From positions 248,001 to 312,000 of the forward strand of contig NZ_JXOK01000004.1 of the NCBI RefSeq assembly GCF_000830505.1: DNA of 64,000 nt, read 5' to 3'. Position numbers and translations under genes: made by a program. Position 1 is the stretch's first letter. Each line of letters begins with the position of its first letter. This DNA is from Vibrio mytili. GTDB lineage: Bacteria; Pseudomonadota; Gammaproteobacteria; Enterobacterales; Vibrionaceae. The notes beneath the pieces are model-generated. The model was not told the origin of the DNA and ran no database searches. It saw nothing but the letters and a program-made list of their open reading frames with translations. This document shows, in pieces, positions 18,099 through 26,397 of this stretch.

Positions 18099-18627
18099 TG
18101 AATTGATTCAAGAGATGGGATTCACTGATATTCCATTTATCAAAGAGCATGCCGTGGCAAATCAACGTTGGCTGCAGCAACAAGCACCTTTATTCGAGCG
18201 TGTTTGTGAACACAAACCTAGTACCGCGCCAACTCTTCATCTTCTTGGCTTGCTAACCAAATCTCACATTGAAGCCAGTGCCTTGTATGAGCAACAAGCT
18301 CATTCTACTCAGCAGATGCAGCAAGTACTGACTGACACCTTAGGTGATGAACACGCAAGCAAGTTTACCAACCCAGTAACGGAAGATCTTATTCTTATCA
18401 CCCATTTATGGCTTTACACGCAAGGGTATTTAAATATGGACTTCAGTTTGGCACACGATCATGCCCAGCAAACCCAACAGTCATTGCAACATGAACTTGT
18501 TATCAAGCGAGTTGATATCGACGCGTTTAGAACTGAGTTAATGCAAAGCTTTTACTTAGGTAAAGAAGCAAACTCAACTTCTAGCGACGGTATTTTGGGA
18601 TGGGTAAAGCGGATCTTATCCTCATAA
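18085..18627 (+). CDS. Uncharacterised helical protein linked to yaeQ
   Basis: The protein has 180 residues, not recognised. It is predicted soluble and mainly helical and glutamine-rich, with no signal peptide or membrane segment. The start overlaps the yaeQ end by 14 bases, so it is in the same transcript. The C-terminal GILGWVKRILSS tail is amphipathic and could touch a membrane. Its function may be tied to YaeQ; no more can be said. Confidence 0.75.
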   Translation: MTPLNELIQEMGFTDIPFIKEHAVANQRWLQQQAPLFERVCEHKPSTAPTLHLLGLLTKSHIEASALYEQQAHSTQQMQQVLTDTLGDEHASKFTNPVTEDLILITHLWLYTQGYLNMDFSLAHDHAQQTQQSLQHELVIKRVDIDAFRTELMQSFYLGKEANSTSSDGILGWVKRILSS

Positions 18628-18717
18628 AAAGCATGGTTTTATCCATCTCGAACACCTGATAGACTCCCTCTCAAGACGCGACACGCACTCCTTATTCATG
18701 TTCATCAGGGACCTATC

Positions 18718-19077
18718 ATGAAGTTTATTCGTTGGTTTTTAGGCAAGATCATCTTATTGCTCAATGCTGTTTTTTCACCGAGTGGGATCAAACGCAGCGC
18801 GGAAGAACAAAAAATCGTAGATGACAAAGCCAAGCAGTTTGCTCTCTATCAATTTGATGCCTGCCCGTTTTGTGTCAAAGTACGTCGTGCAATGAAACGA
18901 CAGTCGGTCAAAATCGAGCTACGTGATGCGAAAAACGATGCACAGCACCGTCAAGAGCTTGAGCAGGGCGGCGGACGTATTAAAGTACCGTGTTTGCGTA
19001 TTGAAAAAGATGGCGCAACCCAATGGCTTTACGAGTCATCCGACATTGTCGCCTACATCGAGAAAGAGTTTGCTTAA
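18718..19077 (+). CDS. Membrane-anchored glutaredoxin-like protein
   Basis: The protein has 119 residues. The N-terminal segment (residues 5-20, IRWFLGKIILLLNAVF) looks like a membrane anchor, followed by a glutaredoxin/GST N-terminal fold with the redox motif CPFC (residues 54-57), a VPCL cis-proline segment and a C-terminal YESSDIVAYIEKEF. It is probably bound to the inner membrane with the domain in the cytoplasm, reducing disulfides with glutathione. Its partner is unknown. Confidence 0.87.
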   Translation: MKFIRWFLGKIILLLNAVFSPSGIKRSAEEQKIVDDKAKQFALYQFDACPFCVKVRRAMKRQSVKIELRDAKNDAQHRQELEQGGGRIKVPCLRIEKDGATQWLYESSDIVAYIEKEFA

Positions 19078-19173
19078 TTTTCTCTTTCCAAACAACTGCT
19101 TCACTCAACCGAAAAGAGACAGCCAATATGGTTGTCTCTTTGCGATTTTAGCCTAGATAAAGATGAGTAACAG

Positions 19174-19800
19174 TTAGTCAGTCACAAGCAGCATCAGCTC
19201 AACACGTCGATTACAAGCTTTCCCACTCGAGGTCGCATTGGTACATTGCGGCACATGCTCACCAAATCCGCGCGAGAAAACACGCTGCTTTGGCATATTG
19301 GTGGCTAATAGCTGTTTCTCAACTTCACGAGCGCGTTTTTCTGATAGCGAGTCGTTAAAACTGGCAGCTCCAGTGCTGTCCGCATGACCATCAATAACAA
19401 CATCCACATCACTACGATCTGCAAGGTAATACCCCAAGTTCTTTAACCAATCCCGTGATTGTCGAGATAACTGTGAAGAACCGGTCTGAAAGTGGACGCG
19501 ATCATTGAGTCTCACCATTAAATGTCCGCCGCGAACCGTTTCATGGGCAATATTGTGTCTGTCCAAAAACATTTCTAGCGAAGTGACTTTCTGTGATTCC
19601 CCGACAGGCATACGTGACGCTTGGCGGACTTGAGGCGATGCAACGGCACGTGGCGCGCTGGCATACCCCCACTCTGGATGCCTCAACTCAGAGTTGGTTT
19701 TCGGGGCTGTATCCAGCATATTTCCGCCAGGCATCATTTCATCGCTGAGATTACTGCACCCAGCGAGAATGCCACATATGATTAAGATCCATTGTTTCAT
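19174..19800 (-). CDS. OmpA-family outer-membrane lipoprotein
   Basis: The protein has 208 residues. The signal peptide ends in lipobox LAGC (Cys15), so it is a lipoprotein. The C-terminal OmpA/MotB domain (about residues 100-206) shows VDVVIDGHADSTG and the LSEKRAREV peptidoglycan-binding core. It probably links the outer membrane to peptidoglycan. A candidate sigma-54 promoter is upstream at 19957-19972. It is divergent from a DsbA-like lipoprotein gene. Confidence 0.9.
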   Translation of the reverse strand: MKQWILIICGILAGCSNLSDEMMPGGNMLDTAPKTNSELRHPEWGYASAPRAVASPQVRQASRMPVGESQKVTSLEMFLDRHNIAHETVRGGHLMVRLNDRVHFQTGSSQLSRQSRDWLKNLGYYLADRSDVDVVIDGHADSTGAASFNDSLSEKRAREVEKQLLATNMPKQRVFSRGFGEHVPQCTNATSSGKACNRRVELMLLVTD

Positions 19801-19956
19801 ACCGTTACCAACATAGATAAATTCTTATTGATTGTGTCGACCTACAGCTTGATTTCTTTAGCTGTAGTCAAACACAACCCGTATATTCAGGCTTATTATA
19901 CAGTTATTAAGTAATAGCCTGTCACCAATACGCATGCACTTTTTGCATATACTGTT

Positions 19957-19972
19957 AGCATATATTGTGCCA
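19957..19972 (-). promoter_or_regulatory. Candidate sigma-54 promoter for the OmpA-like gene
   Basis: Read leftward, TGGCACAATATATGCT has the -24 TGGCAC exactly, the -12 TGC core, and ten bases between GG and GC. It would start transcription about 145 bases before the gene at 19800, a long leader. No enhancer-binding activator gene is adjacent. Confidence 0.4.
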
Positions 19973-20115
19973 TTGCAGACAATGAAAAATGGGTCATAGA
20001 ACGATGCAATATTCATTGAGCCGTCCCCAACTTAAGTGTAACAAGTGGTTTTAATGGTTTTCGTCGCTAACGTTAACCGATAAACTAGTGAAAACATTCA
20101 AACTTAGATAAAAAC

Positions 20116-20748
20116 ATGTTTAAAACCGTTTCTAAAGGCCTAGCTATCATTGCCGCGATCGCTGCCCTGTCAGCATGTGACAACGGCAATATTCAGCCAC
20201 AACAGGGTAAACAATATGACGTTTTGCCTACCTCACTCCAAGAGTTTGAGCTACCACCGCTTACTGAAGCTTTCTCTTTAACCTGTGGGCATTGCAGATC
20301 GATGGAAGAATACATTCCTCAAATCGAATCATTGACCAACCAACAGGTCCAAAAAGTGCACGTCACTTTTAATAAAAGCGCACAAATCAGCGCGATAATT
20401 TTCTACACAGCGGTAATGCAATTAGACGCAATGCCAGACAAAGCGTTTATGGCCGATCTTTTCTCTGCAGTACAAATGGGACCAGAAGCTTCAGCAGAAG
20501 AACGCCAAGCGGCAGTAGAAAACGCGTTTGAATCACGTAACCTGATTAGCCCTTATTACCTTGATGAGCCGCAACAAACGAAATTGTTTGACTACATAGA
20601 AAAAGCAGAAGCCATTACAAGCCAAGGGCAAATTAACTCCGTTCCAACGTTTATCGTTAACGGAAAATATCAAGTGCTCAGCGCTGGACATGAAAGTGTT
20701 GAAGCGATGGCCGAAACCATTAATTTTTTATTAAAACAACCTGATTAA
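20116..20748 (+). CDS. DsbA-like thiol-disulfide lipoprotein
   Basis: The protein has 210 residues. The signal sequence ends in LSAC (Cys21), suggesting a lipoprotein. The thioredoxin-like domain has the active site CGHC (Cys57, Cys60), a DsbA helical insert, and the cis-proline in SVPTF (about 178). CGHC in place of the usual CPHC indicates a different redox potential. It probably works on periplasmic disulfides while held at a membrane. It is followed by an FKBP gene 27 bases on, so the pair may be a periplasmic folding unit. Confidence 0.88.
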   Translation: MFKTVSKGLAIIAAIAALSACDNGNIQPQQGKQYDVLPTSLQEFELPPLTEAFSLTCGHCRSMEEYIPQIESLTNQQVQKVHVTFNKSAQISAIIFYTAVMQLDAMPDKAFMADLFSAVQMGPEASAEERQAAVENAFESRNLISPYYLDEPQQTKLFDYIEKAEAITSQGQINSVPTFIVNGKYQVLSAGHESVEAMAETINFLLKQPD

Positions 20749-20775
20749 AACTAGCTGAGTAGGCAAGGAGTTAAC

Positions 20776-21249
20776 GTGTCTAAATTTTTGTTCCCTATTA
20801 TCATTTTTGTTTTGGCGGCCTTTTTCATTTACCGCACCTGGACAAACCATAAAGCAGCAGACGAAAACTTTGCCAAAGGGCAAGCGTTCTTGTTAGAAAA
20901 CGCCCAAAAAGATGGTGTCATCACGACAGAAAGCGGACTTCAATACATGGTGCTTAAGAAAGGCACTGGTGACGTTCATCCGACGGCGACCAGTAAAGTA
21001 AAAGTGCATTACCACGGCACATTAATCGATGGTACGGTCTTTGATAGCTCAGTTGAACGCGGAGAGCCAATTTCATTTGGTCTAAATCAAGTGATTAAGG
21101 GCTGGCAAGAGGGCGTGCAGTATATGGTCGAAGGTGAAAAGATTCGTTTATTCGTCCCTAGCACGCTAGGCTACGGAAAAAATGGCACTGGCCCGATTCC
21201 ACCAGCAAGTACCTTGATTTTTGATATCGAGTTATTGGAAATTCAATAA
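20776..21249 (+). CDS. FKBP-type peptidyl-prolyl isomerase
   Basis: The protein has 157 residues from GTG 20776 behind AAGGAG. An N-terminal membrane helix (about 4-21) is followed by an FKBP domain (about 60-157): VKVHYHGTLIDGTVFDSS, GWQEGVQYM, GYG, IPPASTLIFDIELL. It speeds proline isomerisation during folding and is anchored at the inner membrane, probably facing the periplasm. It shares an operon with the DsbA-like gene and converges with the cox operon. Confidence 0.93.
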   Translation: MSKFLFPIIIFVLAAFFIYRTWTNHKAADENFAKGQAFLLENAQKDGVITTESGLQYMVLKKGTGDVHPTATSKVKVHYHGTLIDGTVFDSSVERGEPISFGLNQVIKGWQEGVQYMVEGEKIRLFVPSTLGYGKNGTGPIPPASTLIFDIELLEIQ

Positions 21250-21319
21250 ACAAATATAAACGCGCGACTTCACTTATCGCGGCGTTATTTGTTCATCTTT
21301 AGCATTGCCCTACTGACCT

Positions 21320-22219
21320 CTAAAAACCGATATGGTGGTCCGCGAGCAAAGCAACAAACAGTGCAAACAGGTGATAAATGGAAAACTTAAAGGTTTCCAT
21401 TGCACTATGTGCTTCTGGTGCAAACTTCAATTTCCAAGCGTGATAAATAAAGCCAGCGTTCAGAATCAAAGACGAGAACAGGTAAAGCATGCCCACCATT
21501 CCAACTAGCACTGGCAGAATACAAACCAGTGTCAGTAATACGGTGTACAGCAAAATCGATGTTTTGGTGTAATCAATGCCATGTGTGACCGGTAGCATCG
21601 GAATGTCCACCTTACGATACTCCTCAACGCGATGAACGGCCAACGCCCAAAAATGAGGCGGTGTCCATATAAAAATGATCATCACCAACAACCACGCATT
21701 ACCGTGTAACTCCCCGGTGACAGCAGTCCAACCCAATAGAGGAGGCATCGCACCAGCAATGCCTGCAATCACAATATTTTGAGGCGTGGCGCGCTTTAGA
21801 TACATGGTGTAAACAACAGCATATCCAAGCAAACTTAAAAAGGTCATCCATGCAGTAAGCGGGTTTACCCAGGCGTAAAGCAGCGTAAAGCCAATCACGC
21901 CCAATGACATTGCAAACATCATGACATGAGTCGGTTTGATTTCACCTGATGGCAAAGGACGTTTGTGGGTGCGCGCCATTCTTGCATCAACACGACGATC
22001 AATAAGATGATTGAATGCCGCAGCTGACCCCGCCATCAATCCAATACCGGTAAGCCCAATTACTGCCTGCAACCAAGGAAAACTCGCCACTGGAGCTAAA
22101 CTCATCCCAACGATTGCCGTCACTAACATCAAGGCGACAACTTTCGGTTTAGTCAGCTTTATGTAAGTTGAACTCGTTCGTTTTTGGTTTCCTAGTGACA
22201 ATACCGCTTCTTTATTCAT
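21320..22219 (-). CDS. ctaB: Protoheme IX farnesyltransferase (heme O synthase)
   Basis: The protein has 299 residues, polytopic with about nine helices. The prenyltransferase motif [19 protein letters not shown] is intact. It adds farnesyl to heme B to make heme O, the first step toward heme A for the oxidase in the same operon. It overlaps ctaA by eight bases and is the last gene of the leftward cox cluster. Confidence 0.96.
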   Translation of the reverse strand: MNKEAVLSLGNQKRTSSTYIKLTKPKVVALMLVTAIVGMSLAPVASFPWLQAVIGLTGIGLMAGSAAAFNHLIDRRVDARMARTHKRPLPSGEIKPTHVMMFAMSLGVIGFTLLYAWVNPLTAWMTFLSLLGYAVVYTMYLKRATPQNIVIAGIAGAMPPLLGWTAVTGELHGNAWLLVMIIFIWTPPHFWALAVHRVEEYRKVDIPMLPVTHGIDYTKTSILLYTVLLTLVCILPVLVGMVGMLYLFSSLILNAGFIYHAWKLKFAPEAHSAMETFKFSIYHLFALFVALLADHHIGF

Positions 22220-23231
22220 AGCGAACTCCTTTCGCTTTATGGCTCCAGTCCGTTTGACCCTGCCATAGATAAAATTGACTCACACAAATGAGGCTCAGCA
22301 TAATAGCGGCGCCTAGGTTATGTGCTACCGCCACATATATGGGAAGCTGAAAGACAACATTGCTAATACCAAGCAGCAGTTGACATACCAGTACGATGCC
22401 AATCCACATTCCCACCTTTTGAGAGTAATAGGCATCCTGTTTCAACAGCATGATAGAGTAAGTCAACACCACCAGCCCTGTGATAATGGCACCGATACGA
22501 TGAGACACATGAATGGTCATCCTCGCAGGATATTCAAGGACGCCAAATTCATAATTATCAAATCCAGTTTGCCAAAAAGAAAACGCCTCTCTCCAAGATA
22601 AATGACTGACCCAGTCCCCTTCACAAATAGGCAGCGAGCTGCACATTAACGCCGCGTAGTTAGACGATGTCCATCCACCCAAAACGATTTGTATAAACAC
22701 GACGGCAAAGGTAAGCAAAGAAAACAGACGAACCGAACTGGTCGATGGTGAAACGTAGTGGTGCCGCTGCGTGTGCAACTGACAATAAAACACCGCTTGT
22801 AACGCCAGAAGTGTGAAACCTCCCAGTAAGTGCAACATCACTATAACCGGCATGAGTTTGAGCGTTACTGTCCACATCCCCAGCATTGCTTGCCCAACGA
22901 CGAGCAAACAAAGCATGATGGGAATGGAAGGATTCACACGCTCTTCTCGCACTGACATCACTGTTATTACAACAATCATAATGCCCAGAGTTCCGGCAAA
23001 ATATCGATGAATCATCTCGAGCCAGGCTTTTTCATGTTCCACGGCACGGTCTGGAAAGTTCATGTTCGCTCTTAGTACATCTTCTTCATGATGAGGCACC
23101 GACAAGTGGCCATAACATCCCGGCCAATCCGGGCACCCCAACCCTGCATCGGATAAACGAGTGTAAGCTCCGAGCATAATGACCACCAATGTAAGGCATA
23201 GGCTTATTTTCACCATCCGAGTTAATGTCAT
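22212..23231 (-). CDS. ctaA: Heme A synthase, COX15/CtaA family
   Basis: The protein has 339 residues and eight membrane helices. It turns heme O into heme A. Conserved features are [21 protein letters not shown] near the N-terminus (split over residues 21-42), EMIHRYFAG, and [11 protein letters not shown] in the second half, giving the haem-ligating histidines. It lies between a SCO-like gene (9-base gap) and ctaB (overlap). Confidence 0.95.
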   Translation of the reverse strand: MTLTRMVKISLCLTLVVIMLGAYTRLSDAGLGCPDWPGCYGHLSVPHHEEDVLRANMNFPDRAVEHEKAWLEMIHRYFAGTLGIMIVVITVMSVREERVNPSIPIMLCLLVVGQAMLGMWTVTLKLMPVIVMLHLLGGFTLLALQAVFYCQLHTQRHHYVSPSTSSVRLFSLLTFAVVFIQIVLGGWTSSNYAALMCSSLPICEGDWVSHLSWREAFSFWQTGFDNYEFGVLEYPARMTIHVSHRIGAIITGLVVLTYSIMLLKQDAYYSQKVGMWIGIVLVCQLLLGISNVVFQLPIYVAVAHNLGAAIMLSLICVSQFYLWQGQTDWSHKAKGVRYE

Positions 23232-23240
23232 CGCTTCCCC

Positions 23241-23777
23241 CTATCCCACTCGAGACAACTTAAGCAATTTGCGTAAATCCGCCAGCATATCTTTACTGAG
23301 CGCAACTAAATCTTCTTCAGGTTCAGGGGTATAGGACATAACTAACTGCCCTAAAGGATCCACAATCACCACCTGCCCTTGCTGCACAACTGCCGAGACC
23401 AGAGCATTCATTGTCATTGTCTCCATCCCTGAATCGACATAACCTGACAACTCCGATGTCCATAACACGGGGACGACGCGCTCTTGGTACTTACCCAGCG
23501 CTGTGTGGCTCTGTTTAAGTAAGTACAACTGCTGCTGACATTCATCATCACATTGTGAGGGGACAACATACGCGAGTTGCCATCCGTGAATCGTTTGTGG
23601 CGTTATTTGCCCTAACTGCTCAAGCGTAGTGTAGGGTTCAATCAAGGTTCCCCGGTTAGTGACACCACTGTGGTACCAGCCCTGACTCAAAATCAATTTG
23701 GCGATAATCGCAGGCAAAGCGAATAAACCAATCAATGAAATCAGGACGAGTCGTCCTCTTGTTACCTGAGATGTCAT
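23241..23777 (-). CDS. SCO-like thioredoxin-fold protein of the oxidase operon
   Basis: The protein has 178 residues with one N-terminal membrane helix (about 9-30). It has a CxxxC pair (SQCDDECQQQ), the spacing used by SCO copper chaperones, and a later VIVDPLGQLVMSY like the VDPxG strand of SCO proteins. The histidine that completes the SCO copper site is not evident. It overlaps SURF1 by four bases. It is probably an oxidase-assembly factor in the periplasm. A full SCO gene is absent from this cluster, so it may stand in for it; that is inference. Confidence 0.75.
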   Translation of the reverse strand: MTSQVTRGRLVLISLIGLFALPAIIAKLILSQGWYHSGVTNRGTLIEPYTTLEQLGQITPQTIHGWQLAYVVPSQCDDECQQQLYLLKQSHTALGKYQERVVPVLWTSELSGYVDSGMETMTMNALVSAVVQQGQVVIVDPLGQLVMSYTPEPEEDLVALSKDMLADLRKLLKLSRVG

Positions 23778-24559
23778 AGCTCACCTCCATGTTTACGGCT
23801 TCTTAAACCTGCCTTTCTTAACCAACGAACAAAGATCACCGCGCTGATACATAAAAATACGCCTGCCATTGCAAACCACTGAACCGAGTAGCCAAAATGC
23901 TTTGCACTGGTTAATGGCAGCGGATTCCATGGGAATGCATAAGGCCAGTTTTCCAAATTGTTCGGTTGAATAACGGCTGGCATCAACTCAATGTTTAACT
24001 GCTGACTCAACTGAGAGATATTGAGATTCTGCACCCGAATTGGATTACCTATTTCAGGCATCAATTCCGAGCTGAGCGGGTTCATCGATTTACGATATAA
24101 CCGACCAGTTACCATTAGCGGAGCCTCGATTTTCATCACGTCAGGTAAAGTAGAGCGATTGTTTCCTCCAGCCACAAAACCTAATTCCAACAACGCCAGC
24201 GTATTGGGATCTTGCCCCACCGAAACCACTTGGAAAGCAAGGTAGCCAACTGTACTTTGATAAGTTTGGTTATCGAGTAAAATCACAGGCAGTGGCTCTG
24301 GCTTCACCTCTGTTTTCACTTTGACGCCAACCACACTTTCTTCACGCCAATCATTCCGTTCCAGTACGCTCTCCAGGCTCTGATAGGGCGCGTCAGCACG
24401 GGCTAATATAGATTGTTCCAGCGCTTGTTTTTCTTTTCCTCTGTCCAGTTGCCAAAAACCGAGTTTGACCAATAGAGAAAACACAACCACAGTTAAACCA
24501 ATCGCAAACCAAACCCACTTTGACACCAATATCGATGAAATCGGAGGTGATATGTCCAT
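23774..24559 (-). CDS. SURF1 family cytochrome oxidase assembly protein
   Basis: The protein has 261 residues from the ATG at 24559, four bases after AGGAA; a longer open frame to 24703 runs under the inverted gene and is not used. Two membrane helices flank a periplasmic domain, the SURF1 layout. LGFWQLDRGKEK follows helix 1 and HFGYSVQWFAMA marks helix 2. It helps insert heme A into subunit I. Its start overlaps the start of the divergent DUF2909 gene by eight bases. Confidence 0.92.
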   Translation of the reverse strand: MDISPPISSILVSKWVWFAIGLTVVVFSLLVKLGFWQLDRGKEKQALEQSILARADAPYQSLESVLERNDWREESVVGVKVKTEVKPEPLPVILLDNQTYQSTVGYLAFQVVSVGQDPNTLALLELGFVAGGNNRSTLPDVMKIEAPLMVTGRLYRKSMNPLSSELMPEIGNPIRVQNLNISQLSQQLNIELMPAVIQPNNLENWPYAFPWNPLPLTSAKHFGYSVQWFAMAGVFLCISAVIFVRWLRKAGLRSRKHGGEL

Positions 24560-24809
24560 CGTATTCCTGTTCAAATTAACGCTGGTCCTATTATTGCTTT
24601 TCATTATTTTCAACCTCGCGAGAGCGCTCATTGAAATGGTGCGTGATGACTCAGATAGCAGCGAAGACTCAGAGGAAAGCACGGATAAGAAAAACAAGTC
24701 CATGAGTCATTATCTAGGTCGCCGTGTCATGTTTTCTGCTGTGGTCATCATCCTTCTTCTTATGGCGCTTAGTCTGGGATGGTTGACGCCTAACCCCAGG
24801 CCCTACTAA
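24552..24809 (+). CDS. DUF2909 twin-transmembrane protein, inverted inside the cox operon
   Basis: The protein has 85 residues from ATG 24552, directly behind GGAGGTGAT. Two hydrophobic helices (about 3-24 and 58-80) flank an acidic, serine-rich loop that is longer than in usual family members. It runs opposite to all other genes of the cluster; its start overlaps the SURF1 start head to head. DUF2909 genes are commonly found beside cytochrome oxidase genes, so a role in oxidase assembly is likely but unproven. Confidence 0.85.
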   Translation: MSIVFLFKLTLVLLLLFIIFNLARALIEMVRDDSDSSEDSEESTDKKNKSMSHYLGRRVMFSAVVIILLLMALSLGWLTPNPRPY

Positions 24810-24890
24810 CTGCGCTCTGTGTCACTAAATCTATCTCTAGGTTGTCTCCCTAACGACATTAGCGATATACCAAGTCATGAGAACTTGGCG

Positions 24891-25775
24891 CTAAAGGACA
24901 TAAACAAATACAAACAGACAGAGCCAAACCACATCAACAAAGTGCCAATACCAACTGCCCGCCTGAAACGCGAAATGGTTAGTGGGAGAAAAGTGGTCTT
25001 TGGCAATTCGGAACAACAGCACCAGTAAGAAAATCGTCCCTAGGCACACGTGCATACCGTGGAATCCGGTCAACATAAAGAAGGTATTTCCGTACACACC
25101 CGACTGAAGCGTCAATCCCATTTCCTGATACGCGTGGATGTACTCTTCCGCTTGATAAAACAAGAAAAACCCGGCTAGCACGATGGTAATTTCCAGCCAA
25201 ACTATCAGGGCCATTCTTTTATCCCGCTCAAGACTGATATGCGCCATATGCAGTGTGATAGACGACAATAGAAGCAAAATAGTATTCGTCAGCGGTATCC
25301 CCTGCCAAGGCATGGCTTGTGTTGTCTCACCACCAGGTGTGGTTGTCAGCGGCCATACGGCTTCAAAACTAGGCCATAACACTTCATTGGTCATAAAGTT
25401 ATTATCCGCCCCGCCCAACCACGGGACTGAGATCATTCTGGCGTAGAATAAAGCGCCAAAAAAAGCGCCAAAAAACATCACTTCAGAAAAGATGAACCAA
25501 CTCATCCCCTGACGAAATGAACGGGTGATTTGTGTACTGTACTTGCCCGTTAACGATTCAGTCACCACGTTGCTGAACCAACCCGCTAGCATATATAGGA
25601 GAGACAAAAAGCCCACGGCAAGTATGATTTTTCCTATTGGGCCTACCGCACCTTCACTCTGCGTGCCCTGTACAGTCATCCCTGCCCCAACCGCAACCAG
25701 AAACAAGGCAAACGCTCCGATGATCGGCCAACTACTTTGAGCGGGCACATAATACGTCCCTGGTTTGTTACTCAT
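24891..25775 (-). CDS. coxC: Cytochrome c oxidase subunit III
   Basis: The protein has 294 residues with about seven membrane helices. Family segments: SWPIIGAFALFLVAVG, SEVMFFGAFFGALFYAR, GFHGMHVCLGTIFLL, FQAGSWYWHFVDVVWLCLF. Subunit III is a core non-redox subunit of heme-copper oxidases. It lies 11 bases after cox11 and is convergent with the inverted DUF2909 gene. Intact. Confidence 0.97.
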   Translation of the reverse strand: MSNKPGTYYVPAQSSWPIIGAFALFLVAVGAGMTVQGTQSEGAVGPIGKIILAVGFLSLLYMLAGWFSNVVTESLTGKYSTQITRSFRQGMSWFIFSEVMFFGAFFGALFYARMISVPWLGGADNNFMTNEVLWPSFEAVWPLTTTPGGETTQAMPWQGIPLTNTILLLLSSITLHMAHISLERDKRMALIVWLEITIVLAGFFLFYQAEEYIHAYQEMGLTLQSGVYGNTFFMLTGFHGMHVCLGTIFLLVLLFRIAKDHFSPTNHFAFQAGSWYWHFVDVVWLCLFVFVYVL

Positions 25776-25786
25776 AAGTTCTCTCC

Positions 25787-26385
25787 TTACAGACGTTCAT
25801 TGGTCTGTTTCTCACTCCTTGAGAGGCTTACGGCTTGCGCTTCGCCTGTCTGAGGAGGAAGTTTGTAGAGTGTGTAAGACAGCGTCAGTGTGTGTATAGA
25901 ACTCGGCACATCCGGTTCTATATAAAAAATTAACGGCATTTGGGCGTGTTGCTGCCCATTAAGTGGCTGCTGATGAAAACAAAAGCACTCGATCTTATTG
26001 AAATAAGCTGCACCATTTCCCGGAGAAACGGACGGTACCGCTTGCCCTACAAGCTTTTGTCCACTTTTGTTAAACGCCAAATACTCGGTTTGCACAACTT
26101 CTCCGGGGTGAACCTCCATTGAAATGACTTTAGGTTTAAACTCCCAAGGCATCTCTGGCTTACGTGCGCCATAAATTCAACGTGTATCGTTCGACTCATG
26201 TCTGGCACCATTCCGGCAGGTTGTATGGCCGCAACGTCACTGGTCTTCCCGTTGATGCCCAGCGCATCACACATCACGTCATAGAGCGGCACCAAGGCAA
26301 ATCCAAAGCCAAACATAAGCAAGGTTGCCAACAACAACTTGATCGTGAGTTTTTTATTGGATCGACTCGGTTTCATCGCACTCAC
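25787..26385 (-). CDS. ctaG: Cytochrome c oxidase assembly protein Cox11/CtaG, with a 1-base frameshift
   Basis: It delivers copper to the CuB site of subunit I. The first frame (from 26385) gives the membrane anchor, YDVMCDALG and RTIHVEFMAH; the second, from about 26152, gives MPWEFKPKVISMEVHPGE and the copper-binding ECFCF. Both halves join without missing residues if one base is added near 26153 (CAGAGATG to CAGAAGATG). The deletion looks like an error rather than decay, since everything else is conserved. About 199 residues when repaired. Confidence 0.9.
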
Positions 26386-26397
26386 CTCACTTTGCCT

